A program made the translations under genes and the position numbers. The notes under the pieces were generated by a model that saw only the letters and a program-made list of their open reading frames with translations, ran no database searches and had not been told where the DNA came from. From the NCBI RefSeq assembly GCF_002834235.1, contig NZ_NNBY01000024.1:1-64000 (forward strand): a stretch of 64,000 nt of DNA, read 5' to 3'. The DNA is from Ruminococcus bromii. GTDB lineage: Bacteria > Bacillota > Clostridia > Oscillospirales > Acutalibacteraceae. Below, in pieces: positions 9,081 through 18,037 of this stretch (positions within the stretch are counted from its first letter, which is position 1; each line of letters begins with the position of its first letter).

Positions 9081-10676
9081 TCAATTTTTATTCGATTTTT
9101 CTATAATTTTTTCGGCACATTTAATGCCGTCAACTGCGGCGGAGATAATTCCGCCTGCATAGCCTGCACCTTCACCGCACGGATACAGTCCTTCAATAAG
9201 TACACTTTCAAGTGTATCTGTTTTTCTCATTATTCTGACGGGGGAAGAGCTTCTGCTCTCAACGCCAGTCAAAACAGCGTCACCGTCATCAAATCCGTGT
9301 AACATTCTGCCCATTTTCACAATGCCCTGAGCCATAGAAGTGCAGACATATTCAGGCAAAATCTCGTTCAGATTTGAAAATTCATAATTCGGACCGATAC
9401 TTGGCTTTACATCACCAAGGTGAGTTGATTTTCTGTTATTAATAAAATCGTCAACTCTTTGTATGGGTGCATTATAATTTTCACCGCCGGCAACGAATGC
9501 TTTTGATTCAAGCTTTCTCTGCAAATACATTCCGGCAAGCGGATGGTCGGATTCATAATCATCCGGGTTTATTCCTACAAGCAACGCTGAATTTGAATTT
9601 TCGGCATTTCGTGCAAATTCACTCATACCATTGGTGCAAAGTCTGTTTTCTTCGCTTGATGCATTGACGACCTTGCCGCCGGGACACATACAAAATGTAT
9701 ACACACCCCGTCCGTTATCAAGATGTGTACTCAGCTTATAATTTGCCGAGCCGAGTTTTTTATTGCCCGCAAACCTGCCGTATTGTGCCTTATCAACTTT
9801 TTGACGAAGATGTTCAATTCTTGCTCCTACCGAAAAAGGCTTTGCCTCAATCGGCAACTTTAAATCATAAAGCATCTCAAAAGTATCCCTTGCACTGTGA
9901 CCGATTGCAAGAATAACATTGTCTGTTTCTATAATTTCATTGCCGTTTTTGGTTTCAACGGTTATAGATTTCAGCTTGTTATCACTAAAAGCCATTGAAA
10001 CAAGCTTTGTTTCAAACATAACCCTTCCGCCGAGTTCAATAATCTCGTTGCGGATATTTTTTATTGTTCCTTTTAGCATATCCGTTCCGATATGCGGCTT
10101 TGCGTTATAGAGAATTTCATCGGGTGCACCGTGGCTTACAAATTCTTCAAGCACCTTGCGTTGTCTTATATCTTTTGTACCTGAATTTAGTTTGCCGTCA
10201 GAAAATGTTCCCGCACCGCCTTCGCCAAACTGAACATTTGAAGTTATGTCAAGCTTACCGCTTGTCCAGAACCTGTTCACATCGGCAGTTCGTCTGTCAA
10301 CATCACGACCTCTTTCAATAAGAATAGGATTTGCACCGCTTCTTGCAAGTATAAGTGCCGCAAATAATCCTGCCGGACCTGCTCCGACAACAATGGGGGA
10401 GGGCGCATTGCCGAATTTCATTTGATTATATTCATACTTTCTCGCAATTTGAGCGTTACCGCACTTTTTGCAGACTTTATCCTCGTTGATATTAAGTTCA
10501 GCGTCAACGGTTGTAAGAAAGTAGATATTATCCTTTTTTCTTGCGTCAACCGATCTGCGAAAAATCTTACAGCTTTTTATGGATTTTTCTTCAATCCTCA
10601 GCTGTTGGGCAACTGCCTTGCGAACCGATTTATCATCGTAGTCAAGGCTTAAATGTATATTGTTCACTCTGATCAT
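9081..10676 (-). CDS. FAD-dependent dehydrogenase (COG2509 type)
   Basis: This 531-residue flavoprotein has an N-terminal domain of about 90 residues containing a CKKCG pair. It is followed by the dinucleotide-binding VVGAGPAGLFAALILARSG (about residue 96) with IERGRDVDRR, a GGAGTFSDGKL loop, and a C-terminal second FAD segment, YPCGEGAGYAGGI. This arrangement is typical of the COG2509 family, uncharacterised oxidoreductases common in Firmicutes. Its ATG overlaps the stop of the next upstream gene by 4 bases, so two flavoproteins are co-translated. The substrate is unknown. Confidence 0.85.
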   Translation of the reverse strand: MIRVNNIHLSLDYDDKSVRKAVAQQLRIEEKSIKSCKIFRRSVDARKKDNIYFLTTVDAELNINEDKVCKKCGNAQIARKYEYNQMKFGNAPSPIVVGAGPAGLFAALILARSGANPILIERGRDVDRRTADVNRFWTSGKLDITSNVQFGEGGAGTFSDGKLNSGTKDIRQRKVLEEFVSHGAPDEILYNAKPHIGTDMLKGTIKNIRNEIIELGGRVMFETKLVSMAFSDNKLKSITVETKNGNEIIETDNVILAIGHSARDTFEMLYDLKLPIEAKPFSVGARIEHLRQKVDKAQYGRFAGNKKLGSANYKLSTHLDNGRGVYTFCMCPGGKVVNASSEENRLCTNGMSEFARNAENSNSALLVGINPDDYESDHPLAGMYLQRKLESKAFVAGGENYNAPIQRVDDFINNRKSTHLGDVKPSIGPNYEFSNLNEILPEYVCTSMAQGIVKMGRMLHGFDDGDAVLTGVESRSSSPVRIMRKTDTLESVLIEGLYPCGEGAGYAGGIISAAVDGIKCAEKIIEKSNKN

Positions 10677-11905
10677 AAATTTTCTCCTGCAATAATTCCT
10701 CCGGCAAATGCAAAATGAAGATTAAACCCTCCGCATTCACCGCAAAGGTCAATTGCCTCACCGCATATAAAAAGATTTTTCACAATTTTACTCATCATAG
10801 TGTTTTCGTCAATCTCTTTGCCTAAAACACCGCCCAAAGCACATTGTGCGTGTGAGAAATCTTCTTTTCCGCTTACTGTAAATGACATCGATTTTATTGT
10901 TTTGCAAATTCCTGATACTTCGTCCTTTGAAAGCTTGGAACAAATCTTTGACAAATCAACTCGGCTGATTTTCAGAATTGCCTGTCCGATTCTCTTCTGA
11001 AAAATACCTGTCAAAAGCTGTTCACACGGCAAATCAGAAAACAATGATATATGTTGTCTGATTATTTTAATCAGCTCATTTTCCGAATAATCGGGCAATA
11101 AATCAAGCACTATTTTGTCGTTTTGTTTAGCAAACAATGAAAGATTGAACACGCAAATTCCCGACAGCGAATTCTCGGTAAATTGAATTTCGCCTGTTTC
11201 TTCCTTGATTAATCGACCGTGTTCACCGTATAACTGTGCCTTGCCCGTAACTCTCAGACCTTTTAATATTTTCAGAACATCGCTTTTAACCTTAACAGGG
11301 CATAAAGCAGGGGAGAACGAAACAACCTTATGACCGAAATTTTTAAGATAATCAATTGCACTTGCGTTTCCGCCAAGCTTAGGTGCGGCTTTTGAACCGT
11401 TTGCAATCACAAGCTTGTTACATATGAAATCGTACTTTTTCTCGCTGTCATCAGACGAAATTTTAAAACCGTTTGAAACTTTTTTTATAGAATTGACATT
11501 TTGTTCCGTGAAAACATCTATTCCAAGTGTTTCAACCTGTAAGCGCAGAACATCCAGAACAGATGCGGCGTGTTTGCTTATCGGGTAATATCTGCCCTCG
11601 TTATCGTAAAAACTTAAAAGACCTAAGTTTTTAAAAATATTCGCCATTTCATCACCGCTGAATCTTTCAAAAATTTTTTTACTCTGCTTTTTGAAAGAAC
11701 CGACATATTTATCGGGAGATATACAGTGATTTGTCAGATTACATCTGCCGTTGCCTGTTGACATCAGCTTTTTGCCTAATCTGTCATTTTTTTCGATTAT
11801 TGCAATTTTCTTTGAACGGTCATGTTTCTTTGCTGTGATTGCACACATAAGTCCCGATGCACCGCCGCCGATTATAATTGCATCATATATATTTTTCTTT
11901 TCCAT
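10673..11905 (-). CDS. HI0933/BaiN-family FAD-binding oxidoreductase
   Basis: This 410-residue protein starts with a strong FAD Rossmann motif, IIGGGASGLMCAI (residues 11-23). It has the family blocks NDRLGKKLMSTGNGRCNLTN (about 40-59), GLSGICVFNLS-like LSGICVFNLS, and the C-terminal FICGEAIDLCGECGGFNL. These are typical of the HI0933-like/aminoacetone-oxidase family, which includes the bile-acid flavoprotein BaiN; bile-acid activity cannot be inferred here. It sits upstream of and overlaps the COG2509 flavoprotein. Confidence 0.87.
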   Translation of the reverse strand: MEKKNIYDAIIIGGGASGLMCAITAKKHDRSKKIAIIEKNDRLGKKLMSTGNGRCNLTNHCISPDKYVGSFKKQSKKIFERFSGDEMANIFKNLGLLSFYDNEGRYYPISKHAASVLDVLRLQVETLGIDVFTEQNVNSIKKVSNGFKISSDDSEKKYDFICNKLVIANGSKAAPKLGGNASAIDYLKNFGHKVVSFSPALCPVKVKSDVLKILKGLRVTGKAQLYGEHGRLIKEETGEIQFTENSLSGICVFNLSLFAKQNDKIVLDLLPDYSENELIKIIRQHISLFSDLPCEQLLTGIFQKRIGQAILKISRVDLSKICSKLSKDEVSGICKTIKSMSFTVSGKEDFSHAQCALGGVLGKEIDENTMMSKIVKNLFICGEAIDLCGECGGFNLHFAFAGGIIAGENL

Positions 11906-11925
11906 TTTATTTCACCAAAAAATAA

Positions 11926-11945
11926 GGGCAGCTGATGTGCTGCCC
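11926..11945 (-). terminator. Terminator after the small membrane protein gene
   Basis: A perfect 7-bp GC-rich stem (gggcagc at 11926-11932 with gctgccc at 11939-11945) is followed on the minus strand by TTATTTTTT. It separates the 12.4-kb gene from the flavoprotein pair. Confidence 0.75.
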
Positions 11946-11953
11946 AAAATTAT

Positions 11954-12430
11954 TTACGGAGCAAAAATAAAGTTGATTCCGTTTGCTACAAGTACCGAAC
12001 CGATACCCATTATAATGCCTGCGATAACAACACCGCACATAACGGCTATAACGCTTTTCTTAAATCCGAGGTCAAGAATACTTGCCGCAAGTGTTCCTGT
12101 CCATGCGCCTGTGCCGGGAAGAGGGATACCTACGAAAAGCATAAGTGCAACAAACATTCCGTTGCCTGCTTTTGCCTCAAGTTTTCTGCCGCCTTTTTCG
12201 CCTTTTTCAAGACAGAAAGAAAAGAATCTGCCGATAAACTTCTTATCAGAACCCCAAACAAGAACCTTTCTTGCAAAGAGGTAGATAATCGGAACAGGGA
12301 GCATATTGCCTAAAATGCAGACTACATATGTCCAAAAAAGATTTAAGTCATTTGCAACCGCAACAGGCACAGCACCTCTGATTTCTACTATCGGAATCAT
12401 TGAAATAAAAAATACTATTAAATACCACAT
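11954..12430 (-). CDS. COG2426 small membrane protein (putative small multidrug export family)
   Basis: This 158-residue protein has about four hydrophobic segments. It begins with the family hallmark ISMIPIVEIRGAVPVA (residues 9-24) and later carries GIPLPGTGAWTG (about 100-111), both characteristic of the Sm_multidrug_ex (PF06695) family. Despite the family name, transport activity is poorly established. It appears monocistronic, with a terminator directly downstream. Confidence 0.85.
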   Translation of the reverse strand: MWYLIVFFISMIPIVEIRGAVPVAVANDLNLFWTYVVCILGNMLPVPIIYLFARKVLVWGSDKKFIGRFFSFCLEKGEKGGRKLEAKAGNGMFVALMLFVGIPLPGTGAWTGTLAASILDLGFKKSVIAVMCGVVIAGIIMGIGSVLVANGINFIFAP

Positions 12431-12580
12431 ATTTGCTCCTTAGAAATTATATTTTGCCAATACCTGATAAGTATAACAGATTTAAAAGTTTTTTTCAATA
12501 TTTGAGCAAGATAAAATCTTCCATAAAAAAGCCTTAAAATTTGATTTATTTATACATTATGATAAATAATTATTCAAAAG

Positions 12581-12608
12581 TTGACATTGACTGAATAATC
12601 TGTAAAAT
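12581..12608 (+). promoter_or_regulatory. Sigma-A-type promoter of the VanZ gene
   Basis: -35 TTGACA (12581-12586) and -10 TAAAAT (12603-12608) are separated by 16 bases, just upstream of a TTTTGGAG ribosome-binding site. The rest of 12431-12626 holds no gene. Confidence 0.6.
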
Positions 12609-12626
12609 ATATTTTGGAGTGATTTG

Positions 12627-13097
12627 ATGAAAACGAATTCCTGTTCAATACGATTTAGAATTATTATTTTTATTCTAACCGCATCTGTAATTGCATTTGC
12701 GTTTATTCATTCTTCAATGCCGTCAGTTGAGTCGGCACAAGAGAGTGAAAGCGTCCTTGATTTTGTCACAGAAATTTTAAAATTATTCGGAATTGAGCCG
12801 AATCTTTCGGACCACATAATCAGAAAGATTGCTCATTTTACGGAATATACCGTTCTGGGAGCATTGCTCTGTTCATGTGCGTATTCATTTGACAGAATCA
12901 AACCGATAAAATTCATACCATACACTGTTTCTATCGGACTGTTTACCTGTTTTATTGATGAAACAATCCAACTTGGGGTTGAGGGAAGATCGGGACAGGT
13001 GAGCGATATGTGGATTGACTTTTTCGGTGTGTTGCTCGGTACGGCTGTAATGCTTGTTGCATTTTGGATTTACAGGAAGATACGAAAGATCAACTAA
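12627..13097 (+). CDS. VanZ family membrane protein
   Basis: This 156-residue VanZ-like protein has about four transmembrane segments. The family block KIAHFTEYTVLGALL and the acidic ETIQLGVEGRSGQVSDMWIDFFG near the C-terminal half are typical. The ATG at 12627 is chosen because GGAG sits 8 bases upstream; a TTG directly before it is in frame but less well placed. VanZ proteins can lower teicoplanin binding in enterococci, but most homologues have no known role. It lies 31 bases before the MATE gene and may be co-transcribed with it. Confidence 0.85.
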   Translation: MKTNSCSIRFRIIIFILTASVIAFAFIHSSMPSVESAQESESVLDFVTEILKLFGIEPNLSDHIIRKIAHFTEYTVLGALLCSCAYSFDRIKPIKFIPYTVSIGLFTCFIDETIQLGVEGRSGQVSDMWIDFFGVLLGTAVMLVAFWIYRKIRKIN

Positions 13098-13128
13098 CTA
13101 TATGTATGCGAATAAGAAGGGAATCAGT

Positions 13129-14511
13129 ATGGGAAATATGGAAAATTCAGTAAAGCCCCATGAAAATAAAATGGGAACTATGCCAATGACAAGGCTCATT
13201 CTGACAATGAGTCTGCCTGCAATTTTTTCAATGACAATTCAGGCAATGTATAATGTTGTTGACAGTATTTTTATCGGCAACTATGATGCAGACGGACTGA
13301 CCGCAACTTCGCTTGCATATCCTCTGCAAATGCTTTTGATTGCGTTTGCAGTCGGTACGGCAGTCGGTGTAAACTCGTTTGTTTCAAGAAAATTAGGTGA
13401 GAAAAATTTTGTTCAGGCAAACGACGGAGCAACTCACGGTCTTGTAACCTGTATTTTTAATTATGTAATATTTTTATTGCTCGGACTTTTTGCGGTTCGC
13501 CCGTTTATGGCAATGTACACGCAGAATGAGGCTATTCTCAATTACGGAATCCAGTATCTGACGGTTGTACTTTGCTTCTCGTTCTTTTCAATTGTACAGA
13601 TTATGGTTGAAAAAACGCTTCAGGCAACAGGCAATATGATATTCCCGATGTTATCCCAGCTTTTCGGTGCAATTGTAAATATTATTTTTGACCCGCTCCT
13701 GATTTTCGGTATAGGAATTTTCCCTGAAATGGGCGTTCTCGGTGCGGCAATTGCTACTGTATTCGGTCAATTCTGCGGTATGGTTTTCTGCCTTTGCATT
13801 CTTTTCTTTAAGAATAACGAAGTTAAAGTTTCGTTCAAACATTTCAAATTGAATGGTTCCACATTGAAATCTATCTATGTTGTAGGCTTTCCGTCTGTAA
13901 TTATGCAGTCAATAGGTTCCGTTATGATTATCGGACTCAATGCAATTCTTGCTGTTTCGGAGGCTGCCGTTACTGTTCTCGGTATATATTATAAATTACA
14001 GAGCTTTGTATTCATGCCTTGTTTCGGACTCAATCAGGGCGTAATGCCGATTATCGGTTATAACTACGGTGCAAGAAAGAAAAAGAGAATGTATTCCGCT
14101 TTAAAGCGCGGCATCATCATTGGCGTAATTATTATGGCGGTCGGCACAATTCTTATGTGGACAATCCCCGAACAGCTTATTGCTATGTTTGGCGGCACAC
14201 AGGATATTATGGATATCGGTGTCCCTGCATTCAGAATCATCAGTCTTTGCTTTATTCCTGCCGCTGCCGGCATTATCTTTACAACACTTTTTCAGGCAGT
14301 CGGAAAGGGATTGCGCAGTCTTATTATGTCATTCTGCCGTCAGCTTGTACTCATTCTCCCGATTGCGTGGGTGCTTTCTATGGTGTTTGATTATACAGCC
14401 GTATGGTATGCTTTCCCGATTGCGGAATTTTTCTCATTAATGCTTGCAATTGCATTTTTTGTCAACCTTACAAAAGGCGATTTCAAAAGCCTTGATCAAA
14501 AGATTGAATGA
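13129..14511 (+). CDS. MATE family efflux transporter
   Basis: This 460-residue multidrug/toxin extrusion protein has about 12 membrane spans. The N-terminal TMPMTRLILTMSLPAIFSM and MYNVVDSIFIGNY blocks and the internal pseudo-repeat (GLNQGVMPIIGYNYGARK) are typical of the NorM/DinF superfamily. The ATG at 13129 has an AAGGG element 7 bases upstream. An in-frame start at 13054 would overlap VanZ by 44 bases and is not preferred. It probably exports cationic drugs or metabolites using Na+ or H+; the substrate is unknown. Confidence 0.9.
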   Translation: MGNMENSVKPHENKMGTMPMTRLILTMSLPAIFSMTIQAMYNVVDSIFIGNYDADGLTATSLAYPLQMLLIAFAVGTAVGVNSFVSRKLGEKNFVQANDGATHGLVTCIFNYVIFLLLGLFAVRPFMAMYTQNEAILNYGIQYLTVVLCFSFFSIVQIMVEKTLQATGNMIFPMLSQLFGAIVNIIFDPLLIFGIGIFPEMGVLGAAIATVFGQFCGMVFCLCILFFKNNEVKVSFKHFKLNGSTLKSIYVVGFPSVIMQSIGSVMIIGLNAILAVSEAAVTVLGIYYKLQSFVFMPCFGLNQGVMPIIGYNYGARKKKRMYSALKRGIIIGVIIMAVGTILMWTIPEQLIAMFGGTQDIMDIGVPAFRIISLCFIPAAAGIIFTTLFQAVGKGLRSLIMSFCRQLVLILPIAWVLSMVFDYTAVWYAFPIAEFFSLMLAIAFFVNLTKGDFKSLDQKIE

Positions 14512-14527
14512 CACAGTTAAATTTGTT

Positions 14528-14564
14528 CACCTCATTGCATATATTGCATTGAGGTGATTTTTTT
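14528..14564 (+). terminator. Hairpin ending the MATE gene that also contains the next gene's ribosome-binding site
   Basis: The stem (14528-14539 with 14545-14556, one mismatch) is followed by T7, the form of an intrinsic terminator. The 3' arm contains GAGGTG (14551-14556) and the T-run reaches the TTG start codon at 14563 of the next gene. The element could therefore terminate transcription or mask translation initiation. Confidence 0.65.
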
Positions 14565-14943
14565 GACAGAAAATAATGATAACAGAAATACCATTACATA
14601 TGACGATGACTGGAAATCTGTTTCATATTCGGAATACCCTAAGGTATCGGAGGAGCTTGATTCAGATGAGGAGGATGTGAACTCTTTATCGGCTGAAAAT
14701 AGTGATGAAAAGAAAAATTCTCCGAAACAGCTTGTGATAACGATTCAACTTGTGTGTTGTATTCTTATAGCTCTTGCGGCTTTTTTGCTTAATTTATTCG
14801 GCGGTGAGGTCTATGCCGCAACACGGGAATGGTACTATTCAAACCTTGAAAAATCCGTTGTTTTTGATACGGGCGATAATAAAATAGATTTATCAAATCT
14901 GTTTACTGCAACAAGCGATGAAGTTTCGTCTGCTGAGCATTGA
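14563..14943 (+). CDS. Small single-pass membrane protein in the SpoIVFA position
   Basis: This is a 126-residue protein of unknown family. Residues 1-55 are very acidic and hydrophilic (DSDEEDVNSL), 57-79 form one transmembrane helix, and about 47 residues follow outside. The TTG start at 14563 is set by GAGGTG 6 bases upstream. Its last 26 bases overlap the start of the site-2 protease gene, so the two are translationally coupled. In many Clostridia the place before this protease is held by SpoIVFA, which is longer and has a LytM domain; no such domain is visible here. It could be a reduced regulator or a substrate of the protease (inference). Confidence 0.6.
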   Translation: MTENNDNRNTITYDDDWKSVSYSEYPKVSEELDSDEEDVNSLSAENSDEKKNSPKQLVITIQLVCCILIALAAFLLNLFGGEVYAATREWYYSNLEKSVVFDTGDNKIDLSNLFTATSDEVSSAEH

Positions 14944-15526
14944 TTTTACGGTTTCGTATTCACTCGTTTGTCTTGGAGCAATATGTTTGATACTGAATAT
15001 ATTTCTAGGATTTCTATGTTGCGTTATGGCTGTGATTATTCATGAGTGCGGTCATCTTTTTGCAATGCTCATTTGCAAATCTCCGCCTGATAAAATCAAA
15101 ATTTCGCTGTTTGAAATCAAGATTACCAACTCTTCAAGGCAGTTAAACACAACCCGTCAGAACATTTTTATAATTTTTTTCGGACCTTTAGTCAATTTCA
15201 TTTGTTTTATTCTGTTTTATCTGTTATACTTATGTAATAGTGAATTTTTATTGCCGATTGCCATGGCGAACCTTTGCACGGGACTTTTTAATATGCTGCC
15301 GGTTATGTCGCTTGACGGCGGACAGCTTATGTATGTTATTCTGTGCAGAAAATTCTCGGAAAAATCAGCCGAAAGGATCATAAATATAACTGCTGTTATA
15401 ATTCTTTTTCCGCTGACGGTACTCGGTTTTATGGTTTTGCTAAATTCAAAATATAATTTTTCGCTGTTGTTTGTGTGTGCTTATCTCATTGCGTCACTTT
15501 TATGTAAAAACAACAGGTACTACTGA
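14918..15526 (+). CDS. M50 site-2 intramembrane metalloprotease, SpoIVFB-like
   Basis: This 202-residue, multi-spanning protein has the zinc motif HECGH (His42, Glu43, His46) in a membrane segment and the second metal motif NMLPVMSLDGG (Asp133). It is the short SpoIVFB form without a PDZ domain. SpoIVFB cuts pro-sigma-K in the mother cell during sporulation. The order protease, TIGR03960, TIGR03936 matches the spoIVFB neighbourhood I know from other Clostridia. No CBS domain is visible. The sporulation role is inferred from family and context. Confidence 0.8.
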   Translation: MKFRLLSIDFTVSYSLVCLGAICLILNIFLGFLCCVMAVIIHECGHLFAMLICKSPPDKIKISLFEIKITNSSRQLNTTRQNIFIIFFGPLVNFICFILFYLLYLCNSEFLLPIAMANLCTGLFNMLPVMSLDGGQLMYVILCRKFSEKSAERIINITAVIILFPLTVLGFMVLLNSKYNFSLLFVCAYLIASLLCKNNRYY

Positions 15527-15538
15527 CGGAGGATTTCT

Positions 15539-17395
15539 ATGGTCAGCAAAGAAGTTGAAAAATTACTTCTGAAAGTTCAAAAGCCGGGAAGATATGTCGG
15601 CGGTGAACTCAACGAAGTAATCAAGGATAAAAAGAAAGTAGATTGCAGATTTGCCTTCTGCTTTCCCGATACCTATGAAGTAGGTATGTCCCATCTCGGA
15701 ATGAAAATTCTTTACAGCCTTATGAACGCTGTGCCGTACATTTGGTGCGAAAGAGTTTTTGCCCCATGGGTTGATATGGAAGAAGAGATGATAAAACACA
15801 ATATTCCGCTTTATGCGCTTGAAAGCGGAGATCCCGTGTCCGATTTTGACTTTATCGGTTTCACTCTACAGTATGAACTCAGCTTTACAAATATGCTCAA
15901 TATGCTCAGGCTTTCGGGTGTGCCGATTAAAAGCTGTGACAGAAAAGAACTTAAAAACATAGTAGTTGCAGGCGGACCGTGTGCCTGCAACCCCGAGCCG
16001 ATTGCAGATTTTGTCGATATTTTCTTCATCGGTGAGGGTGAAGAGGTTGACCTTGAGGTTATTGAGCTTTTCAGGAAGTGCAGAGCCGAGGGTAAATCAA
16101 AACAGGAGTTTCTTGAACTCTCATCTAAAATTGAGGGTGTATATGTTCCCGCACTCTATGATGTAACATATAACGAGGACGGCACAATCAAGTCATTCAC
16201 TCCAAAAGGAGATGCTCCCGCTAAAATCCACAAGCGTATTATGCTTGATATGGACAAGTCGTTCTATCCTGATAATTTTGTAGTTCCGCTCGTTGAGATA
16301 GTTCATGACAGAGCGGTTCAGGAAATTTTCCGTGGCTGTATAAGAGGCTGCCGTTTCTGTCAGGCAGGTATGATTTACCGTCCCGTCCGTGAAAAATCTC
16401 CCGAAACTATAAATAAACAATGCAGAGCATTATGTGATAACACGGGTTACGATGAAGTTTCGCTATCTTCACTCAGTTCAAGTGACTACAGTCAGATTGT
16501 ACCTTTGCTTGACAAGCTGAATGAGTGGAGCAAAGACGAAAAAGTCAGCATTTCACTTCCGTCACTGCGTGTTGACGGCTTTACAGATGACATTATGAAT
16601 AAGATTAAAACCGTACGCAAGAGCGGACTTACCTTTGCTCCGGAGGCAGGCAGTCAGCGTATGCGTGATGTTATCAATAAAAATGTTCGTGAAGATGAAC
16701 TTTTGCAGACTTGCACAACTGCTTTTGCAGGCGGCTGGACTACGGTAAAACTCTATTTTATGATTGGTCTGCCTACCGAAACAATGGATGATGTCGCCGC
16801 AATTGCCGGCCTTGGTCAGTCTGTAGTTGATGCATATTACAAATGTCCCGAAAAGCCAAAGGGCAAGTCGGTGCGTGTAACCGTGTCTGCATCCTCTTTT
16901 GTACCGAAACCGTTCACACCGTTTCAATGGGAACCGCAGGATACAATCCCTGTTCTTCATGAAAAGCAACAGCACATCAAGGACAGTATTACAACAAGAA
17001 AAATTCAGTTTAACTATCATGATGCCGATACAAGCTATCTTGAAGCAGTATTTGCAAGGGGTGACAGAAAACTTTGTAAGGTTATGGAGCTTGCATGTGA
17101 AAAAGGTTTTCATTTTGACGGTTGGAATGATTGTTTCAGCCTTGAAAAGTGGCTTGAACTCTTTGATGAATGCGGTGTTGATCCGTCATTTTATGCAAAC
17201 AGACACAGAAGTTTTGATGAAATTCTTCCGTGGGATCATATTGACTACGGTGTAACTAAGGATTTCCTCATCAGAGAATGTAAAAAAGCGTACGCAGATA
17301 CAACAACACCGCATTGCAGACTGAAATGCAATAACTGCGGTGCGGCTAAATACGGAAAGGGTGTGTGTTTTGAAAAGCGTAAGAATATGGTTTAA
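15539..17395 (+). CDS. TIGR03960-family B12-binding-like radical SAM protein
   Basis: This 618-residue protein has an N-terminal region resembling a cobalamin-binding fold (about 30-200) and a radical-SAM core with the cluster motif C-x3-C-x2-C at Cys267, Cys271 and Cys274 (GCIRGCRFCQAG). It matches the TIGR03960 family, whose reaction is unknown. The C-terminus has CRLKCNNCG, a further possible metal-binding cluster. A GGAGG site lies 8 bases before the ATG. The next gene, its usual partner, overlaps its 3' end by 26 bases. Confidence 0.88.
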   Translation: MVSKEVEKLLLKVQKPGRYVGGELNEVIKDKKKVDCRFAFCFPDTYEVGMSHLGMKILYSLMNAVPYIWCERVFAPWVDMEEEMIKHNIPLYALESGDPVSDFDFIGFTLQYELSFTNMLNMLRLSGVPIKSCDRKELKNIVVAGGPCACNPEPIADFVDIFFIGEGEEVDLEVIELFRKCRAEGKSKQEFLELSSKIEGVYVPALYDVTYNEDGTIKSFTPKGDAPAKIHKRIMLDMDKSFYPDNFVVPLVEIVHDRAVQEIFRGCIRGCRFCQAGMIYRPVREKSPETINKQCRALCDNTGYDEVSLSSLSSSDYSQIVPLLDKLNEWSKDEKVSISLPSLRVDGFTDDIMNKIKTVRKSGLTFAPEAGSQRMRDVINKNVREDELLQTCTTAFAGGWTTVKLYFMIGLPTETMDDVAAIAGLGQSVVDAYYKCPEKPKGKSVRVTVSASSFVPKPFTPFQWEPQDTIPVLHEKQQHIKDSITTRKIQFNYHDADTSYLEAVFARGDRKLCKVMELACEKGFHFDGWNDCFSLEKWLELFDECGVDPSFYANRHRSFDEILPWDHIDYGVTKDFLIRECKKAYADTTTPHCRLKCNNCGAAKYGKGVCFEKRKNMV

Positions 17396-18029
17396 AAAAG
17401 ATTTTGAATGTCGCTATATTTCGCACCTTGATCTCAATCGATGTATGCTTCGTGCATTGCACAAGAGCAAAATTCCTATCTGGCATACAGAAGGATTTAA
17501 CCCACATCCGTTTGCAACATTCCCGTTGCCGCTTTCGCTTGGTTTCAGGGGTGTAAACGAATGTATGGATGTCAAGCTTGAGGATGAAAGCTTTCCGTTT
17601 GAAGAAATCATCTCAAGGCTTAACGGTTGTCTGCCGAGAGGACTTCGTGTGTTTGATGTGACGGAACCCGTTATGAAAGCCGGAAAGATTGCTTTTGCAT
17701 CATTTACAATCAAGATTTCCTGTGACGGTGAAAACTCCCGTACAGTATGCGAACAACTCAAAGAACTGCTGACAAGCGAAAGTATTGAAGTTGAAAAGAA
17801 ATCTAAAAAAGGCATAAAAACTGTTGACATAAAGCAAGGTATAAAGAGCTTTGAAGTAACCGAGAAGTTCGACTTTGCAGAACTTGATGTTGTTTTGTCG
17901 GCAGGCAGCTCCGATAATGTGAATCCGAATCTGCTTGTATCGGCTTTTGAAAACCGTTTTTTGGTTTCCTGTGATATCGACATCACAAGGAATGACCTCT
18001 ACAACGCAGATATGGAATTGTTTAGATAG
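17370..18029 (+). CDS. TIGR03936/DUF2344 radical-SAM-associated protein
   Basis: This 219-residue protein starts at TTG 17370, placed by GGAAAGGG about 8 bases upstream and overlapping the radical-SAM gene. It carries the family blocks FECRYISHLDLNRCMLRAL, HTEGFNPHP and PLPLSLGFRGVNECMD. In other Clostridia and many other bacteria the same domain is adjacent to or fused with TIGR03960, so the two very likely act together. The biochemical role is unknown. RNase G often follows this pair in relatives but does not here. Confidence 0.85.
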   Translation: MKSVRIWFKKDFECRYISHLDLNRCMLRALHKSKIPIWHTEGFNPHPFATFPLPLSLGFRGVNECMDVKLEDESFPFEEIISRLNGCLPRGLRVFDVTEPVMKAGKIAFASFTIKISCDGENSRTVCEQLKELLTSESIEVEKKSKKGIKTVDIKQGIKSFEVTEKFDFAELDVVLSAGSSDNVNPNLLVSAFENRFLVSCDIDITRNDLYNADMELFR

Positions 18030-18037
18030 GTGAATAT

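Noticed and set aside
11751-12284. 177-codon plus-strand frame spanning two genes
   Set aside because: Antisense to the HI0933-like flavoprotein start and the COG2426 gene; the sequence is biased (Ile/Pro/Phe) as expected for a shadow.
16562-17113. 183-codon minus-strand frame
   Set aside because: Shadow of the TIGR03960 radical-SAM gene; no motif or initiation signal.
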